Assembly (NCBI GenBank): GCA_027323445.1
Contig: DAHWBS010000008.1
Coordinates: forward strand, 1 to 44,552
Origin: Leptospirillum sp.
Lineage (GTDB): Bacteria; Nitrospirota; Leptospirillia; Leptospirillales; Leptospirillaceae
Length of the DNA: 44,552 nucleotides
Reading direction: 5' to 3'
Under the pieces are notes generated by a model. It made no database searches and was not told the origin of the DNA. It worked only from the letters and a program-made list of their open reading frames with translations. The translations under genes were made by a program, and so were the position numbers. Of this stretch, positions 33,253-41,321 are shown piece after piece (within the stretch, counting starts at the first letter, position 1; every line of letters starts with the position of its first letter).

Positions 33253-34338
33253 TCAGCCAAACTGCTCGATCTCCCGGGCCCGCTCCTGTGCTCTGAGGGC
33301 TCCTATAAAGGGATCGATCTCTCCCTCCATCACCTGATCCAGCTGATAGAGCGTCAGTCCTATCCTGTGATCGGTCACACGATTCTGTGGGAAATTATAG
33401 GTGCGGATCCGCTCGGAACGATCTCCGCTCCCGACCTGACTTTTGCGGTCAGATGCGATGATCTCGTTCTGGCGGCTCATCTCCCGCTCAAGAAGACGTG
33501 ACCTAAGAACCTTCATTGCCTTGGCGCGATTTTTCAGCTGGGAACGCTCGTCCTGACAGGAAACCACAATATTGCTGGGTATATGGGTAATGCGAACAGC
33601 CGAGTAAGTCGTATTGACGCTCTGACCTCCGGCGGAGGAAGCACAAAACGTATCGATTCTCAAATCCTTGGCATCAACCTGTACATCCACTTCATCGGCT
33701 TCCGGCATGACCGCGACCGTAACCGTTGAGGTATGGATCCGGCCACCGGCCTCGGTTACCGGTACCCTTTGGACGCGGTGGACACCGCTTTCAAACTTGA
33801 GCAAACTGTACGCACCTCGGCCCTGAACATGAATGACGATCTCTTTTGAGCCGCCGATTTCGGTATCGTTCGTTTCCATGATTTCAGCTTTCAGACGATG
33901 GCGATCCATAAACCTCATATAGAGGCGCCCAAGCTCGCGGGCAAAAAGACCCGCCTCATCTCCTCCGGCACCCGCCCGGATCTCGAGGTAAAGATTTTTC
34001 TGGTCAAAAGGATCCGGAGGAAAAATCGAGTCCAGAAGCTTTCCCTCAAGAGAGGTAATTTCCCGGGAAATCCGCTCTTCTTCCGCCCCTATGAGGTCCG
34101 ACATGGAGGGATCGCTCCGGATCTCGTCAAGATCCGAGCGCTCTTTTTCCATCTGGCAAAAACGCTCATAAGCCTCGACAATCGAAGAAAGTTCCGACTG
34201 GTCCTTGGCAAGCTTCATGTAGAGGGTATGATCCTTCGAAACAGAAGGATCCGCCATCTTCCCGGTAATCTCCCTGTAGCGCTCGATCATTGCTTCAATA
34301 CGGGGACGGACCTTCTCGATCATGCCAGAGGGTGGCAA
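33253..34338 (-). CDS. prfA: peptide chain release factor 1
   Basis: Ends translation at UAA and UAG. 361 aa. It has the domain-1 helices, then EIRAGAGGDEAGLFARELGR, RVPVTEAGGRIHTSTVTVAV (containing the codon-reading region) and the catalytic GGQ in ASSAGGQSVNTTYSAVR. The basic SQVGSGDRSERIRTYNFPQN and RVTDHRIGLTLYQL complete it. The TTG at 34338 has AAGGGA about 6-8 nt upstream; the ATG at 34323 lacks a clear site. The gene lies just downstream of rpmE. Confidence 0.97.
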   Translation of the reverse strand: MPPSGMIEKVRPRIEAMIERYREITGKMADPSVSKDHTLYMKLAKDQSELSSIVEAYERFCQMEKERSDLDEIRSDPSMSDLIGAEEERISREITSLEGKLLDSIFPPDPFDQKNLYLEIRAGAGGDEAGLFARELGRLYMRFMDRHRLKAEIMETNDTEIGGSKEIVIHVQGRGAYSLLKFESGVHRVQRVPVTEAGGRIHTSTVTVAVMPEADEVDVQVDAKDLRIDTFCASSAGGQSVNTTYSAVRITHIPSNIVVSCQDERSQLKNRAKAMKVLRSRLLEREMSRQNEIIASDRKSQVGSGDRSERIRTYNFPQNRVTDHRIGLTLYQLDQVMEGEIDPFIGALRAQERAREIEQFG

Positions 34339-34359
34339 TACAGATCCCTTCTTTTCAGA

Positions 34360-34566
34360 TTACTTGCCAGCCGGACGATATCTCTTGTTGAAGCGGTCAA
34401 CACGACCTTCAGCATCGATGATTTTCATTGTCCCGGTAAAGAACGGATGGCAGAGATTGCAAATTTCGATTTTCAGATCGCCAATAGTGTTTCTTGTCTC
34501 GAATGTGTTTCCACATGCGCAACTGACCGTAGCCACTTCATATTCGGGATGGATTCCTGTCTTCAT
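34360..34566 (-). CDS. rpmE: 50S ribosomal protein L31
   Basis: 68 aa. It begins [10 protein letters not shown], has the zinc-type cysteines in VSCACGNTF and [10 protein letters not shown], then RVDRFNKRY. It is the zinc-containing (C+) form. AGGAGA precedes the ATG. It is encoded between rho and prfA, a common arrangement. Confidence 0.97.
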   Translation of the reverse strand: MKTGIHPEYEVATVSCACGNTFETRNTIGDLKIEICNLCHPFFTGTMKIIDAEGRVDRFNKRYRPAGK

Positions 34567-34618
34567 GAGTTTCTCCTAAAAAGATTGATGATTTTTAATG
34601 GACAATGAAAGCGGATCA

Positions 34619-35869
34619 CTACCCCTTCATCATCCGTTCCAGAAATTCTTTGTTTCCCTTGGTTCCCTTCATGTTCCCCAACAGGTATTCCATATCATCC
34701 TGGGGATTGTTGGAGTTCAATGCCTTACGCAAGATCCACATCTTGTTGAGTTCGTCCTTGTCAAGGAGAAGTTCTTCCTTTCTGGTTCCGGATCGTGTGG
34801 GATCAATCGCCGGAAAGATCCTCCGGTCAGCAAGATGGCGGTCAAGGTGAAGCTCCATATTACCCGTTCCCTTGAACTCCTCAAAGATGACATCATCCAT
34901 TCGGCTTCCAGTGTCGACAAGAGCCGTTGCGATAATAGTGATGCTCCCGCCTTCCTCAATATTTCTGGCGGATCCAAAAAACCGTTTCGGACGCTGAAGG
35001 GCGTTGGAGTCAAGACCGCCTGACAGGACTTTCCCGGACGGAGGAGCCACTGTGTTAAAAGCCCTGGCAAGACGGGTAATGCTATCCAGGAGGATCACCA
35101 CATCCTTTTGCGACTCCGCCAGGCGCTTGGCTTTTTCAAGAACCATTTCTGCAACCTGAATATGTCTTTGCGGCGGTTCATCAAAGGTACTGCTGACAAC
35201 CTCTCCCTTGACCTGGCGCAACATGTCTGTCACCTCTTCCGGTCGCTCGTCGATCAGGAGAACAATCAGGACAATCTCCGGATGATTCCTTGCGATAGCC
35301 TTCGCGATTCCCTGAAGCAAAACGGTTTTTCCCGTACGGGGGGGAGCCACAATCAAACCACGCTGACCCTTTCCGATGGGAGTGGCCAGATCCATAACCC
35401 TCATCGACAGATCATCCGGTGTCGTTTCGAGCCGAATACGCTCCATCGGATAAAGCGGAGTCAGGTTGTCGAAAAGAATCTTCTCCCGACCGGTATCCGA
35501 ATCCTCGAGGTTGACCTTCTCCACCTTGAGCATCGCAAAGTATCGCTCACCTTCCTTGGGAGGACGAATCTGCCCCCAAACCGTATCGCCGGTCCGAAGA
35601 TTGAAACGACGGATTTGCGAGGGAGAGACATAAATGTCATCCGGCCCGGGAAGATAATTATAAAGTGGAGAACGGAGAAAACCAAAACCGTCCTGAAGGA
35701 TCTCCAGGACCCCTTCACCGTAGATTGTTCCATTTTTCTCGGCTTGCGCCTGCAGAAGAGCGAAAATCAGATCCTGTTTCCGGAGATTGACCGCGCCTTC
35801 GATATGGAGTTCCTTGGCGAGATCCGTCAAATCGGCAATGCTTTTTTCTTTTAGTTCCGCAAGATTCAT
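34619..35869 (-). CDS. rho: transcription termination factor Rho
   Basis: Hexameric RNA helicase ending untranslated transcripts. 416 aa, close to the E. coli length. N-terminal domain [23 protein letters not shown]-binding fold [16 protein letters not shown] and [19 protein letters not shown]. Walker [21 protein letters not shown]; Walker [18 protein letters not shown] and R loops [34 protein letters not shown]. The ATG at 35869 follows GAGAGG, and the track start at 35896 is not needed. First gene of the long minus-strand unit. Confidence 0.98.
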   Translation of the reverse strand: MNLAELKEKSIADLTDLAKELHIEGAVNLRKQDLIFALLQAQAEKNGTIYGEGVLEILQDGFGFLRSPLYNYLPGPDDIYVSPSQIRRFNLRTGDTVWGQIRPPKEGERYFAMLKVEKVNLEDSDTGREKILFDNLTPLYPMERIRLETTPDDLSMRVMDLATPIGKGQRGLIVAPPRTGKTVLLQGIAKAIARNHPEIVLIVLLIDERPEEVTDMLRQVKGEVVSSTFDEPPQRHIQVAEMVLEKAKRLAESQKDVVILLDSITRLARAFNTVAPPSGKVLSGGLDSNALQRPKRFFGSARNIEEGGSITIIATALVDTGSRMDDVIFEEFKGTGNMELHLDRHLADRRIFPAIDPTRSGTRKEELLLDKDELNKMWILRKALNSNNPQDDMEYLLGNMKGTKGNKEFLERMMKG

Positions 35870-36368
35870 GAATGCCTCTCGCCTGTCAGAGCTCAACGTT
35901 AAGCTTCCTTACATTTAACAGACGTCAGATCGGGTGATGGTTGTCCAGCGACGGCCGATAGAAAACGGGCATCGCCGATCTAAAACCGATAAATCCATTA
36001 GAAACATGGATATCGGCACACAAGTCCAAAAAACCTGAGGATACCCTGGCTTCGGGTGGTCACCGGAATACGACAGAAACTTCCTGAAATCTGTTCTTTC
36101 AACAGAAGGTCTGGTTGGTCATCTTGGGCAACTTCTCAGAATTTTTTGAGGGATATGGGAATGTTCCTATATCAAAGTGGACCCGGAATCAGGGGGAAAT
36201 TTGGGTTAAAAACCTCGAAACAATACTCTACCAACCGTTTCAGGAGAAAATGACCTAAGAATACTTCTGGGAAAATTACAGGAACAAGTGCCCCATGTCA
36301 AGAGATCCTGAGCAGGGAGACAGAAGACAAGTCAACTGCCTCCACTGTTCAAAGGAACTCAATCTATA
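35870..36368. other. gene-free region between cytochrome c and rho
   Basis: About 500 nt with no convincing ORF on either strand (the tracked ones lack ribosome sites and family features). It should contain the rho promoter and leader and the end of the cytochrome c transcript. I find no strong promoter pair or terminator. Confidence 0.35.
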
Positions 36369-36923
36369 TTACTTGGCGCTCAGGTTCAAAAGCTCTGGCT
36401 TCAGATTTCCGGCAGCCTCTTCCTTGACGGGCTGTTTGGAAACCCAGCTGGCGCTTCCGCCAACGCAATCCATATCACTTCCGCAACCAAGGCTTCTCTC
36501 ATAAATAGCAGCTTCCCATGCTTGCTTTTCGGTGATCTGTCCGGCACTGACAAAACCCACCATGGCGGGCTGGAGTGGGGAGCCATTGGAAATGACCCAA
36601 AACATTTCGCCCACTGTCCTGACCTGTTCAAACTGCTTGTTGGTGAAATTGCGGGGAGCAGGATCCATTCCGGCAGCGCCAGGTCCGTTTCCATCACCAG
36701 CAACACCATGACATGTATAACAAGTACCGGCACCATTGAAAACATCCTTGCCCTTCGCAATTGCATCAGCAGTCACGGGGAAAGGGGGGTTCATTGCCTT
36801 GGCAGCGGCAAGCTGATCAGCTGGAACACGGGGTTTCAAGATGTCGAGTTCACCAGCAAATGCCTGAGCTGAAGCGAAACCGATCACGGCTGCACCCATA
36901 ACAGCCATTGTCCAAATCCTCAT
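36369..36923 (-). CDS. periplasmic monohaem cytochrome c
   Basis: 184 aa. The signal peptide is MRIWTMAVMGAAVIGFASAQ, with cleavage after AFA. One haem site, TCYTCHGVAGDGNGPGA, and a probable axial Met in ISNGSPLQPAMVGF. Two further cysteines, in LGCGSDMDCVGG, could form a disulfide. The fold is a class-I cytochrome c, likely an electron carrier or oxidase-linked subunit in an iron- or thiosulfate-oxidising chain, but no specific partner is encoded beside it. GGAGGG 8 nt before the ATG. Apparently monocistronic. Confidence 0.88.
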   Translation of the reverse strand: MRIWTMAVMGAAVIGFASAQAFAGELDILKPRVPADQLAAAKAMNPPFPVTADAIAKGKDVFNGAGTCYTCHGVAGDGNGPGAAGMDPAPRNFTNKQFEQVRTVGEMFWVISNGSPLQPAMVGFVSAGQITEKQAWEAAIYERSLGCGSDMDCVGGSASWVSKQPVKEEAAGNLKPELLNLSAK

Positions 36924-37277
36924 GAATTGAGCCCTCCAAAAAATAATAGTGGTAGAATGTCACCCTAATGGTCCGATTGAAACATGAGCCGACATCTCAT
37001 AACCCTACAAAGAACACCCTGCCCTCACCAAAAAAACAGGTCCGGGCAGACCATCCCTACAAGGACATGGCTAATGGCACATATTTTCGTCAGGATCCCA
37101 GAACATTCAACCATTCCCTCAAGTTGATGTCAAGCGTTCTTATCACATCACGTCCTTGCAAAGAGGATACTTGTTGGCACAGACACCATTTCCCTCTTGC
37201 TGGCACTATGGGGGAGAAGTGATTACCTCAAGAAATAAAGAAGGAAGTTCAGAACAAAATTAAAGAGGCAGGGAGAG
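36924..37277. other. gene-free region between divergent cytochrome c and deacetylase genes
   Basis: About 350 nt with no supported gene. The 84-aa frame at 36968 has no ribosome site or recognisable motif. It must hold two divergent promoters, but no clear -35/-10 pair was found. Confidence 0.3.
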
Positions 37278-38198
37278 ATGATAACAACCTATTTCGTCAA
37301 AGAATCGCTTTTCCATGATTCGGGGCCGGGACACCCTGAATCTGCCGGGAGAGCAAGAGCGCTCAACATGCTTTTTATTGAAATGGAAAAAGAGGGGCTT
37401 ACCCGAAGTCATGAAACAACACCTGCCCAGAACCTTTCCCTTTTCCGACTGGCTCATGATCCGGACTACATTGACTTTCTCGAACGTCCGGGAAAAACGC
37501 TTCCGTTTCATCTCGACCCGGATACATCTTTTTCCCCCGGATCGCTCGAGGCCATGAAGGGGCTTTCCGGAGCAATCTCCATGATGAACAGGGAAATGAA
37601 CTCTTCCCGGTCCGCTTTTCTTCTGGCAAGACCGCCCGGGCATCACGCCAGACGAGCGGCCGGGATGGGTTTTTGTCTTGTGAATACCATAGCCACGCAG
37701 GCCCTTGACCTTCTGAGGGAGGATCCGACACGCAGGATTGCCGTCTTCGATTTTGATGTCCACCACGGAAACGGTACTGAAGAGATTCTGGGGGGAACAC
37801 CCGGGATCCTCTATATCAGCACCCACCAGTATCCATTTTATCCTGGCACAGGAAACGGACAGGGAAATCATATCGGCCCAATGGGCGATGGAATCCTGAA
37901 TATCCCCTTGCCCGAAGGAACCGATGACGATGATTATTACAGGGCCTTCGAGTCCTTCATCCTTCCAAGACTCACCCTGTTCAAACCAAATGTTTTGCTT
38001 GTTTCAGCCGGCTTTGACGGCCATCGGGACGATCCTCTCGGGGGCTTCCTGCTGACAGAAAAAACCTATCGGCATATAGGAAAACGGCTTTCTTCGATTT
38101 TTTCATCCGTTTTTATTGTCTCGATCCTTGAAGGAGGGTATAATCTGGAAGCCTTGACAAAAAGCGTCAGATCTTACATGGAAGGACTGAACAGTTGA
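37278..38198 (+). CDS. histone deacetylase-like amidohydrolase (AcuC/HdaH family)
   Basis: Zinc-dependent deacetylase; bacterial members act on acetylated lysines, acetylpolyamines or related amides. 306 aa. It has DSGPGHPESAGRARAL, the catalytic HH in RPPGHHARRAAGMGFCLVN, zinc ligands in DFDVHHGNGTEEI, then ISTHQYPFYPGTG, SAGFDGHRDDPLGG with another zinc Asp, and ILEGGYNLEAL. Purine-rich AGGGAGAG directly precedes the ATG. Its stop overlaps the TTG of the next gene. It begins a four-gene operon ending in fructose-bisphosphatase. Confidence 0.9.
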   Translation: MITTYFVKESLFHDSGPGHPESAGRARALNMLFIEMEKEGLTRSHETTPAQNLSLFRLAHDPDYIDFLERPGKTLPFHLDPDTSFSPGSLEAMKGLSGAISMMNREMNSSRSAFLLARPPGHHARRAAGMGFCLVNTIATQALDLLREDPTRRIAVFDFDVHHGNGTEEILGGTPGILYISTHQYPFYPGTGNGQGNHIGPMGDGILNIPLPEGTDDDDYYRAFESFILPRLTLFKPNVLLVSAGFDGHRDDPLGGFLLTEKTYRHIGKRLSSIFSSVFIVSILEGGYNLEALTKSVRSYMEGLNS

Positions 38199-38665
38199 CC
38201 ACGACAAACCCGTCCGGCCCCCACGACTTCGCACACATCCTTCAGGCAACACTACAAGGATGGAGGATCATCGCAAACACCATTCCCTTGCTCAGGAAGG
38301 ATCTTCCCGGCGCTCCGGGAGAATGGTGCTTCAAACCCAGAGAAGAAGACAGTGCCGGAATCCGAACACTTCTTTCCCATTGGGACCAGATGGAAGAAGA
38401 CCTCCTCCCCTTGCTGGCATCGGCCAATCCTCTCCTCGGGGGTGAAATGCGGGAACTGTTGCGCATTGTAAGAGCAAAAATTCTCTTCAACGAGCGCAAC
38501 CACCATTTTGTGGGTTATGCTCTGGCCAACGACCCGACCGGACAAGGCAGCCGATCCCGATTTACCGAATCCATGGAACGGACCATCGCCCATATCGACA
38601 AAAGACTCTCGGAAACACTTTCATCCTCATCAACACCGCCGAATGACAAGAGGCCATCACCTTGA
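38195..38665 (+). CDS. uncharacterised soluble protein in the deacetylase operon (156 aa)
   Basis: The TTG start overlaps the deacetylase stop (TTGA), with GGAAGGA about 7 nt upstream. The protein is mostly helical: HDFAHILQATLQGWRIIANT, then TLLSHWDQMEEDLLPLLAS and GEMRELLRIVRAKILFNERN. A polar Ser/Pro tail follows. No signal peptide or membrane helix. I do not recognise a family. The stop overlaps the next TTG as well, so three proteins are co-translated. A carrier, scaffold or helical-bundle role is only a guess. Confidence 0.65.
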   Translation: MTTTNPSGPHDFAHILQATLQGWRIIANTIPLLRKDLPGAPGEWCFKPREEDSAGIRTLLSHWDQMEEDLLPLLASANPLLGGEMRELLRIVRAKILFNERNHHFVGYALANDPTGQGSRSRFTESMERTIAHIDKRLSETLSSSSTPPNDKRPSP

Positions 38666-39117
38666 ACGACCAGGACCATCCATCCCACCCGGAACATCAA
38701 AGCACTCTGACCAATCCACAAGTCCTGTCAGGAATTTGCGATGCCTGCGGGAAAGTGGGCGTCGACCTTTACAAGGTGAGCCTGGGAAAAGACTTTTTCA
38801 ACCGTACCTATGATCGCTTGTCCCACACGGAAGACCTTCATCCCAAATGGTTCTGCTCCCCCTGCTCCCTTGAAAAAGGCTATCAGCGGGATGTCAGGAA
38901 TATTCATCAGGAGCTTGAAAAGCTCCTGGCAAATGATTCATCACTACTGTCCGAAGAAAAAACACTCCTTCAGGCGATCAGCCATGTCGAAAAAATAGAA
39001 TCCTATGTTAAAAAGGGGAGGAAAATTCATCTACTCCTTCCCCCCAGGGAAGTGGGACTTCTCCTCATAGAACTTCAGCAAGCTCTTTCAGCAAGGTTTC
39101 CGTCAGAAAACTCCTAA
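38662..39117 (+). CDS. uncharacterised protein with CxxC pairs (151 aa)
   Basis: TTG start in a TTGA overlap with the preceding gene, with AAGAGG upstream. Two cysteine pairs (ICDACGK and WFCSPCSLEKGY), about 40 residues apart, could bind one zinc. The C-terminal half is helical (NIHQELEKLLANDSSLLSEE, LLIELQQALSARF). No family is recognised. The position between a deacetylase and fructose-bisphosphatase suggests an accessory or regulatory role, but this is inference. Confidence 0.65.
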   Translation: MNDQDHPSHPEHQSTLTNPQVLSGICDACGKVGVDLYKVSLGKDFFNRTYDRLSHTEDLHPKWFCSPCSLEKGYQRDVRNIHQELEKLLANDSSLLSEEKTLLQAISHVEKIESYVKKGRKIHLLLPPREVGLLLIELQQALSARFPSENS

Positions 39118-39143
39118 CATTAAACCCAGAGAGAGGCTTTTGC

Positions 39144-40160
39144 ATGGATCAGGGAGACAAATCCACCATCCGCACCAAAACACCAACGGAAATCATTCTG
39201 GCAACACCAGGACTTTCCCCTGAACTCAAACAGAAACTTCTCCCGATCATCTCCGCCCTGACCAGAGGCGGGAAAATCATGTCCTCCCTCATCGCAAGGG
39301 GACCTCTTCTTGGCATAACCGGCTCCGCCGGAAAAGAAAACGTCCAGGGCGAAGAGGTTCAGACCCTTGACAGAATAGGACAGGACACGTTCTGCCGGGT
39401 TCTGGAAGAAACCCAAAAAGTCCGGGAACTTCTCTCCGAAGAGGAACCTCTTCCGACCTTTTTCCCGGAATCCGATCCCGATGGGCTTCTGGTCGCCATG
39501 GACCCCCTCGACGGATCCTCAAATATCTCTGTCAATGCTTCGATCGGGTCGATCTTTGCCGTCTTCCGCCGATCGAAAACAACCGGGAAAGAGAATCTGT
39601 TTGGCGGAGACGACAGGGAGCTTGTTGCCGGAGCCTATATTCTCTATAGCGCTTCAACCTCTTTTGTGATGGCCATCGATCAAAAAACCTATCTCTTCAC
39701 AATGGACCCTTCATTTGGAGGAGAGTTTCTCGGAACGGGAGAACCGCTCCACTTTCCGGCGGGCGGGAAGATTTACAGCACAAATGAATCGTATTTTCCG
39801 CTTTGGGAGAAAAGGATCCAGGACTATATTCTCTGGGTCAAGTCAGAAAGACAGCCTGTCATGACAAGCCGTTACATCGGCGCACTCGTGGGGGACCTTC
39901 ACCGAAATCTCCTCAAGGGCGGAATCTATCTCTACCCGGCGGAAGGAGTTCCGGGAAAAGGACACGGAAAGCTCCGTCTTCTCTATGAAGCTTATCCCAT
40001 GGCCCTGATCTGCCAGTTCGCCGGAGGGATCGCCACCGACGGAATCAGGAGCATTCTGTCGATCAAGCCGGGATCCGACCTGCATGCAAGGGTCCCGCTC
40101 ATAGCCGGACCGATGGATCTGGTTTCGGAATTTCACAAAAAAACAGGGAACCCGCTCTGA
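39144..40160 (+). CDS. fbp: fructose-1,6-bisphosphatase, class I
   Basis: Gluconeogenic and Calvin-cycle hydrolysis of fructose-1,6-bisphosphate. 338 aa. The metal-binding signature is MDPLDGSSNISVNASIGSIF; KGGIYLYPAEG and the active-site KLRLLYEAYPMALICQFAGG follow. GAAD-type AMP-site residues cannot be judged by eye. AGAGAGG about 8 nt before the ATG. Last gene of the deacetylase operon; the convergent gene ends 4 nt downstream with no obvious terminator. Confidence 0.96.
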   Translation: MDQGDKSTIRTKTPTEIILATPGLSPELKQKLLPIISALTRGGKIMSSLIARGPLLGITGSAGKENVQGEEVQTLDRIGQDTFCRVLEETQKVRELLSEEEPLPTFFPESDPDGLLVAMDPLDGSSNISVNASIGSIFAVFRRSKTTGKENLFGGDDRELVAGAYILYSASTSFVMAIDQKTYLFTMDPSFGGEFLGTGEPLHFPAGGKIYSTNESYFPLWEKRIQDYILWVKSERQPVMTSRYIGALVGDLHRNLLKGGIYLYPAEGVPGKGHGKLRLLYEAYPMALICQFAGGIATDGIRSILSIKPGSDLHARVPLIAGPMDLVSEFHKKTGNPL

Positions 40161-40164
40161 TCAC

Positions 40165-40848
40165 TCAGAGATGGATACCAAGAGTAACGGGAACAAAAAA
40201 GAACGGATTGCCTCCCTGGGACAATCCGCCCGGGGAAAACAGCGTGACATAGTCGACCTCAACCTCCACAAAAGAAATATTCACCCCAAGCCCCACATCA
40301 AGATAGGCTGAGGAGGCCGTCCCCGAGAATGCGTTTGTAACGCCAAGACCGCTCAGAGCTCCTCCTCCGTCAATCGCCAGATAGAGGTAGCATGTCTGAC
40401 TGCCCAGAAGTTTCAGAACGGTTCCGAGGGTCACCTCACCGACCTGAAAGGATCTCCTCCCGATTTGCCCGGGAAAGTCCTCAATGCCCAGCATCAGACG
40501 AAAGCCTATGTCCTGATTGATCCAGCTGTTGACAGAAAATCCCCCCTCATAGCCATTGCGGACAAAGGAATCGATTCTGGGACTCTCTGGAGAAACCGCT
40601 ACACCGAAAATATCATTGAGCGTTGGAACAGTGATTCCGCCATAAAGAGTCACACCTACTCCATTGAAAGAGGGAGAGCTATCTGCTGAAGGAGGTGGAG
40701 GGCAGGCATCAGTGATCCATTGCCAGCTCGTCGTGGGAGGATACCCCACCTCCTCGTCGGCCAATGGATCACAGCCGTCTCCATAAGCTCCGGAAGCTCC
40801 TCCGTATAGCAACAGGAAACAGACCATGAAGAAGGTGGCAACCCGCAT
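40165..40848 (-). CDS. exported beta-rich protein, possible outer-membrane protein
   Basis: 227 aa. The signal peptide starts MRVATFFMVCFLLLYGGASG and is followed by AYG. The mature part has paired cysteines (GCDPLADEE, DACPPPPSAD). Then come alternating polar and apolar stretches rich in Gly and aromatics (GVGVTLYGGITVP, AYLDVGLGVNISFVEVEVD), ending with a strand FFFVPVTLGIHL. This layout suggests a small beta-barrel of the outer membrane, but no family is recognised. GGAGAG just before the ATG at 40848 decides the start; the track start at 40974 is not needed. Confidence 0.65.
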   Translation of the reverse strand: MRVATFFMVCFLLLYGGASGAYGDGCDPLADEEVGYPPTTSWQWITDACPPPPSADSSPSFNGVGVTLYGGITVPTLNDIFGVAVSPESPRIDSFVRNGYEGGFSVNSWINQDIGFRLMLGIEDFPGQIGRRSFQVGEVTLGTVLKLLGSQTCYLYLAIDGGGALSGLGVTNAFSGTASSAYLDVGLGVNISFVEVEVDYVTLFSPGGLSQGGNPFFFVPVTLGIHL

Positions 40849-40979
40849 GAACTCTCCAAAACCTAAGCGCTTTGTGATGATTGCCCCCTTTTGGACTACG
40901 GACCAGGAAGGGGAGTGCGAGGACAGGATCCGCAGAAAAACTTCAGGAAAGAGGGTGATTTCCTGTTTTGTCATCTGAT

Positions 40980-40992
40980 CTTGATTATCAAG
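40980..40992. promoter_or_regulatory. operator-like inverted repeat between divergent genes
   Basis: CTTGAT-t-ATCAAG lies between the exported protein (minus) and the small zinc-ribbon gene (plus). It could serve either promoter. Confidence 0.35.
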
Positions 40993-41071
40993 TCATAATG
41001 GTGTGAGAATCTGATGTTGACAGAAGACGAAAAATCATCCTGCGGATAGTCCGCAGTTCAAGGAGAACAAA

Positions 41072-41269
41072 ATGTCAGAAAATCACTCAGCCCATCAAGC
41101 CAATTCTGCTTTACACCCGGTTCAATCCATCATCGTTGAATGCGAACTCTGTGATGCCCCGCAGATCATTCTTTCGGATCGATCCGATGGCGTCATGATC
41201 TGCCGAAGCTGCCGGGAAGAAATTGCCCGGGACGATTTCCACGTATCAGTCGATTCCCGTATCGGCTGA
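41072..41269 (+). CDS. small zinc-ribbon protein (65 aa)
   Basis: AAGGAG 6 nt before the ATG. Two CxxC pairs (VECELCDAPQ and MICRSCREEIA) about 20 residues apart form a likely zinc ribbon or treble-clef knuckle. The rest is polar. No family is recognised; possibilities are a nucleic-acid or protein-interaction adaptor. Monocistronic, followed by a perfect hairpin. Confidence 0.7.
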   Translation: MSENHSAHQANSALHPVQSIIVECELCDAPQIILSDRSDGVMICRSCREEIARDDFHVSVDSRIG

Positions 41270-41282
41270 TATCATTCCACCC

Positions 41283-41305
41283 AGTCTGTTTGGCACAAAC
41301 AGACT
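41283..41305. terminator. hairpin between convergent zinc-ribbon and aldehyde dehydrogenase genes
   Basis: AGTCTGTTTG-gca-CAAACAGACT is a perfect 10-bp stem. No T-tract on either side, so efficiency is uncertain. Confidence 0.6.
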
Positions 41306-41321
41306 ATCCATCATGCCCCGA

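Noticed and set aside
36160-36240. Possible IS-end-like sequence (GTGGACCCGGAATCAGG)
   Set aside because: No matching second end, no transposase frame and no target duplication visible.
36968-37222. 84-aa plus-strand ORF
   Set aside because: No ribosome site or recognisable motif; unsupported intergenic frame.
37260-37871. 203-aa minus-strand ORF
   Set aside because: Entirely antisense to the deacetylase gene, whose motifs are unambiguous.
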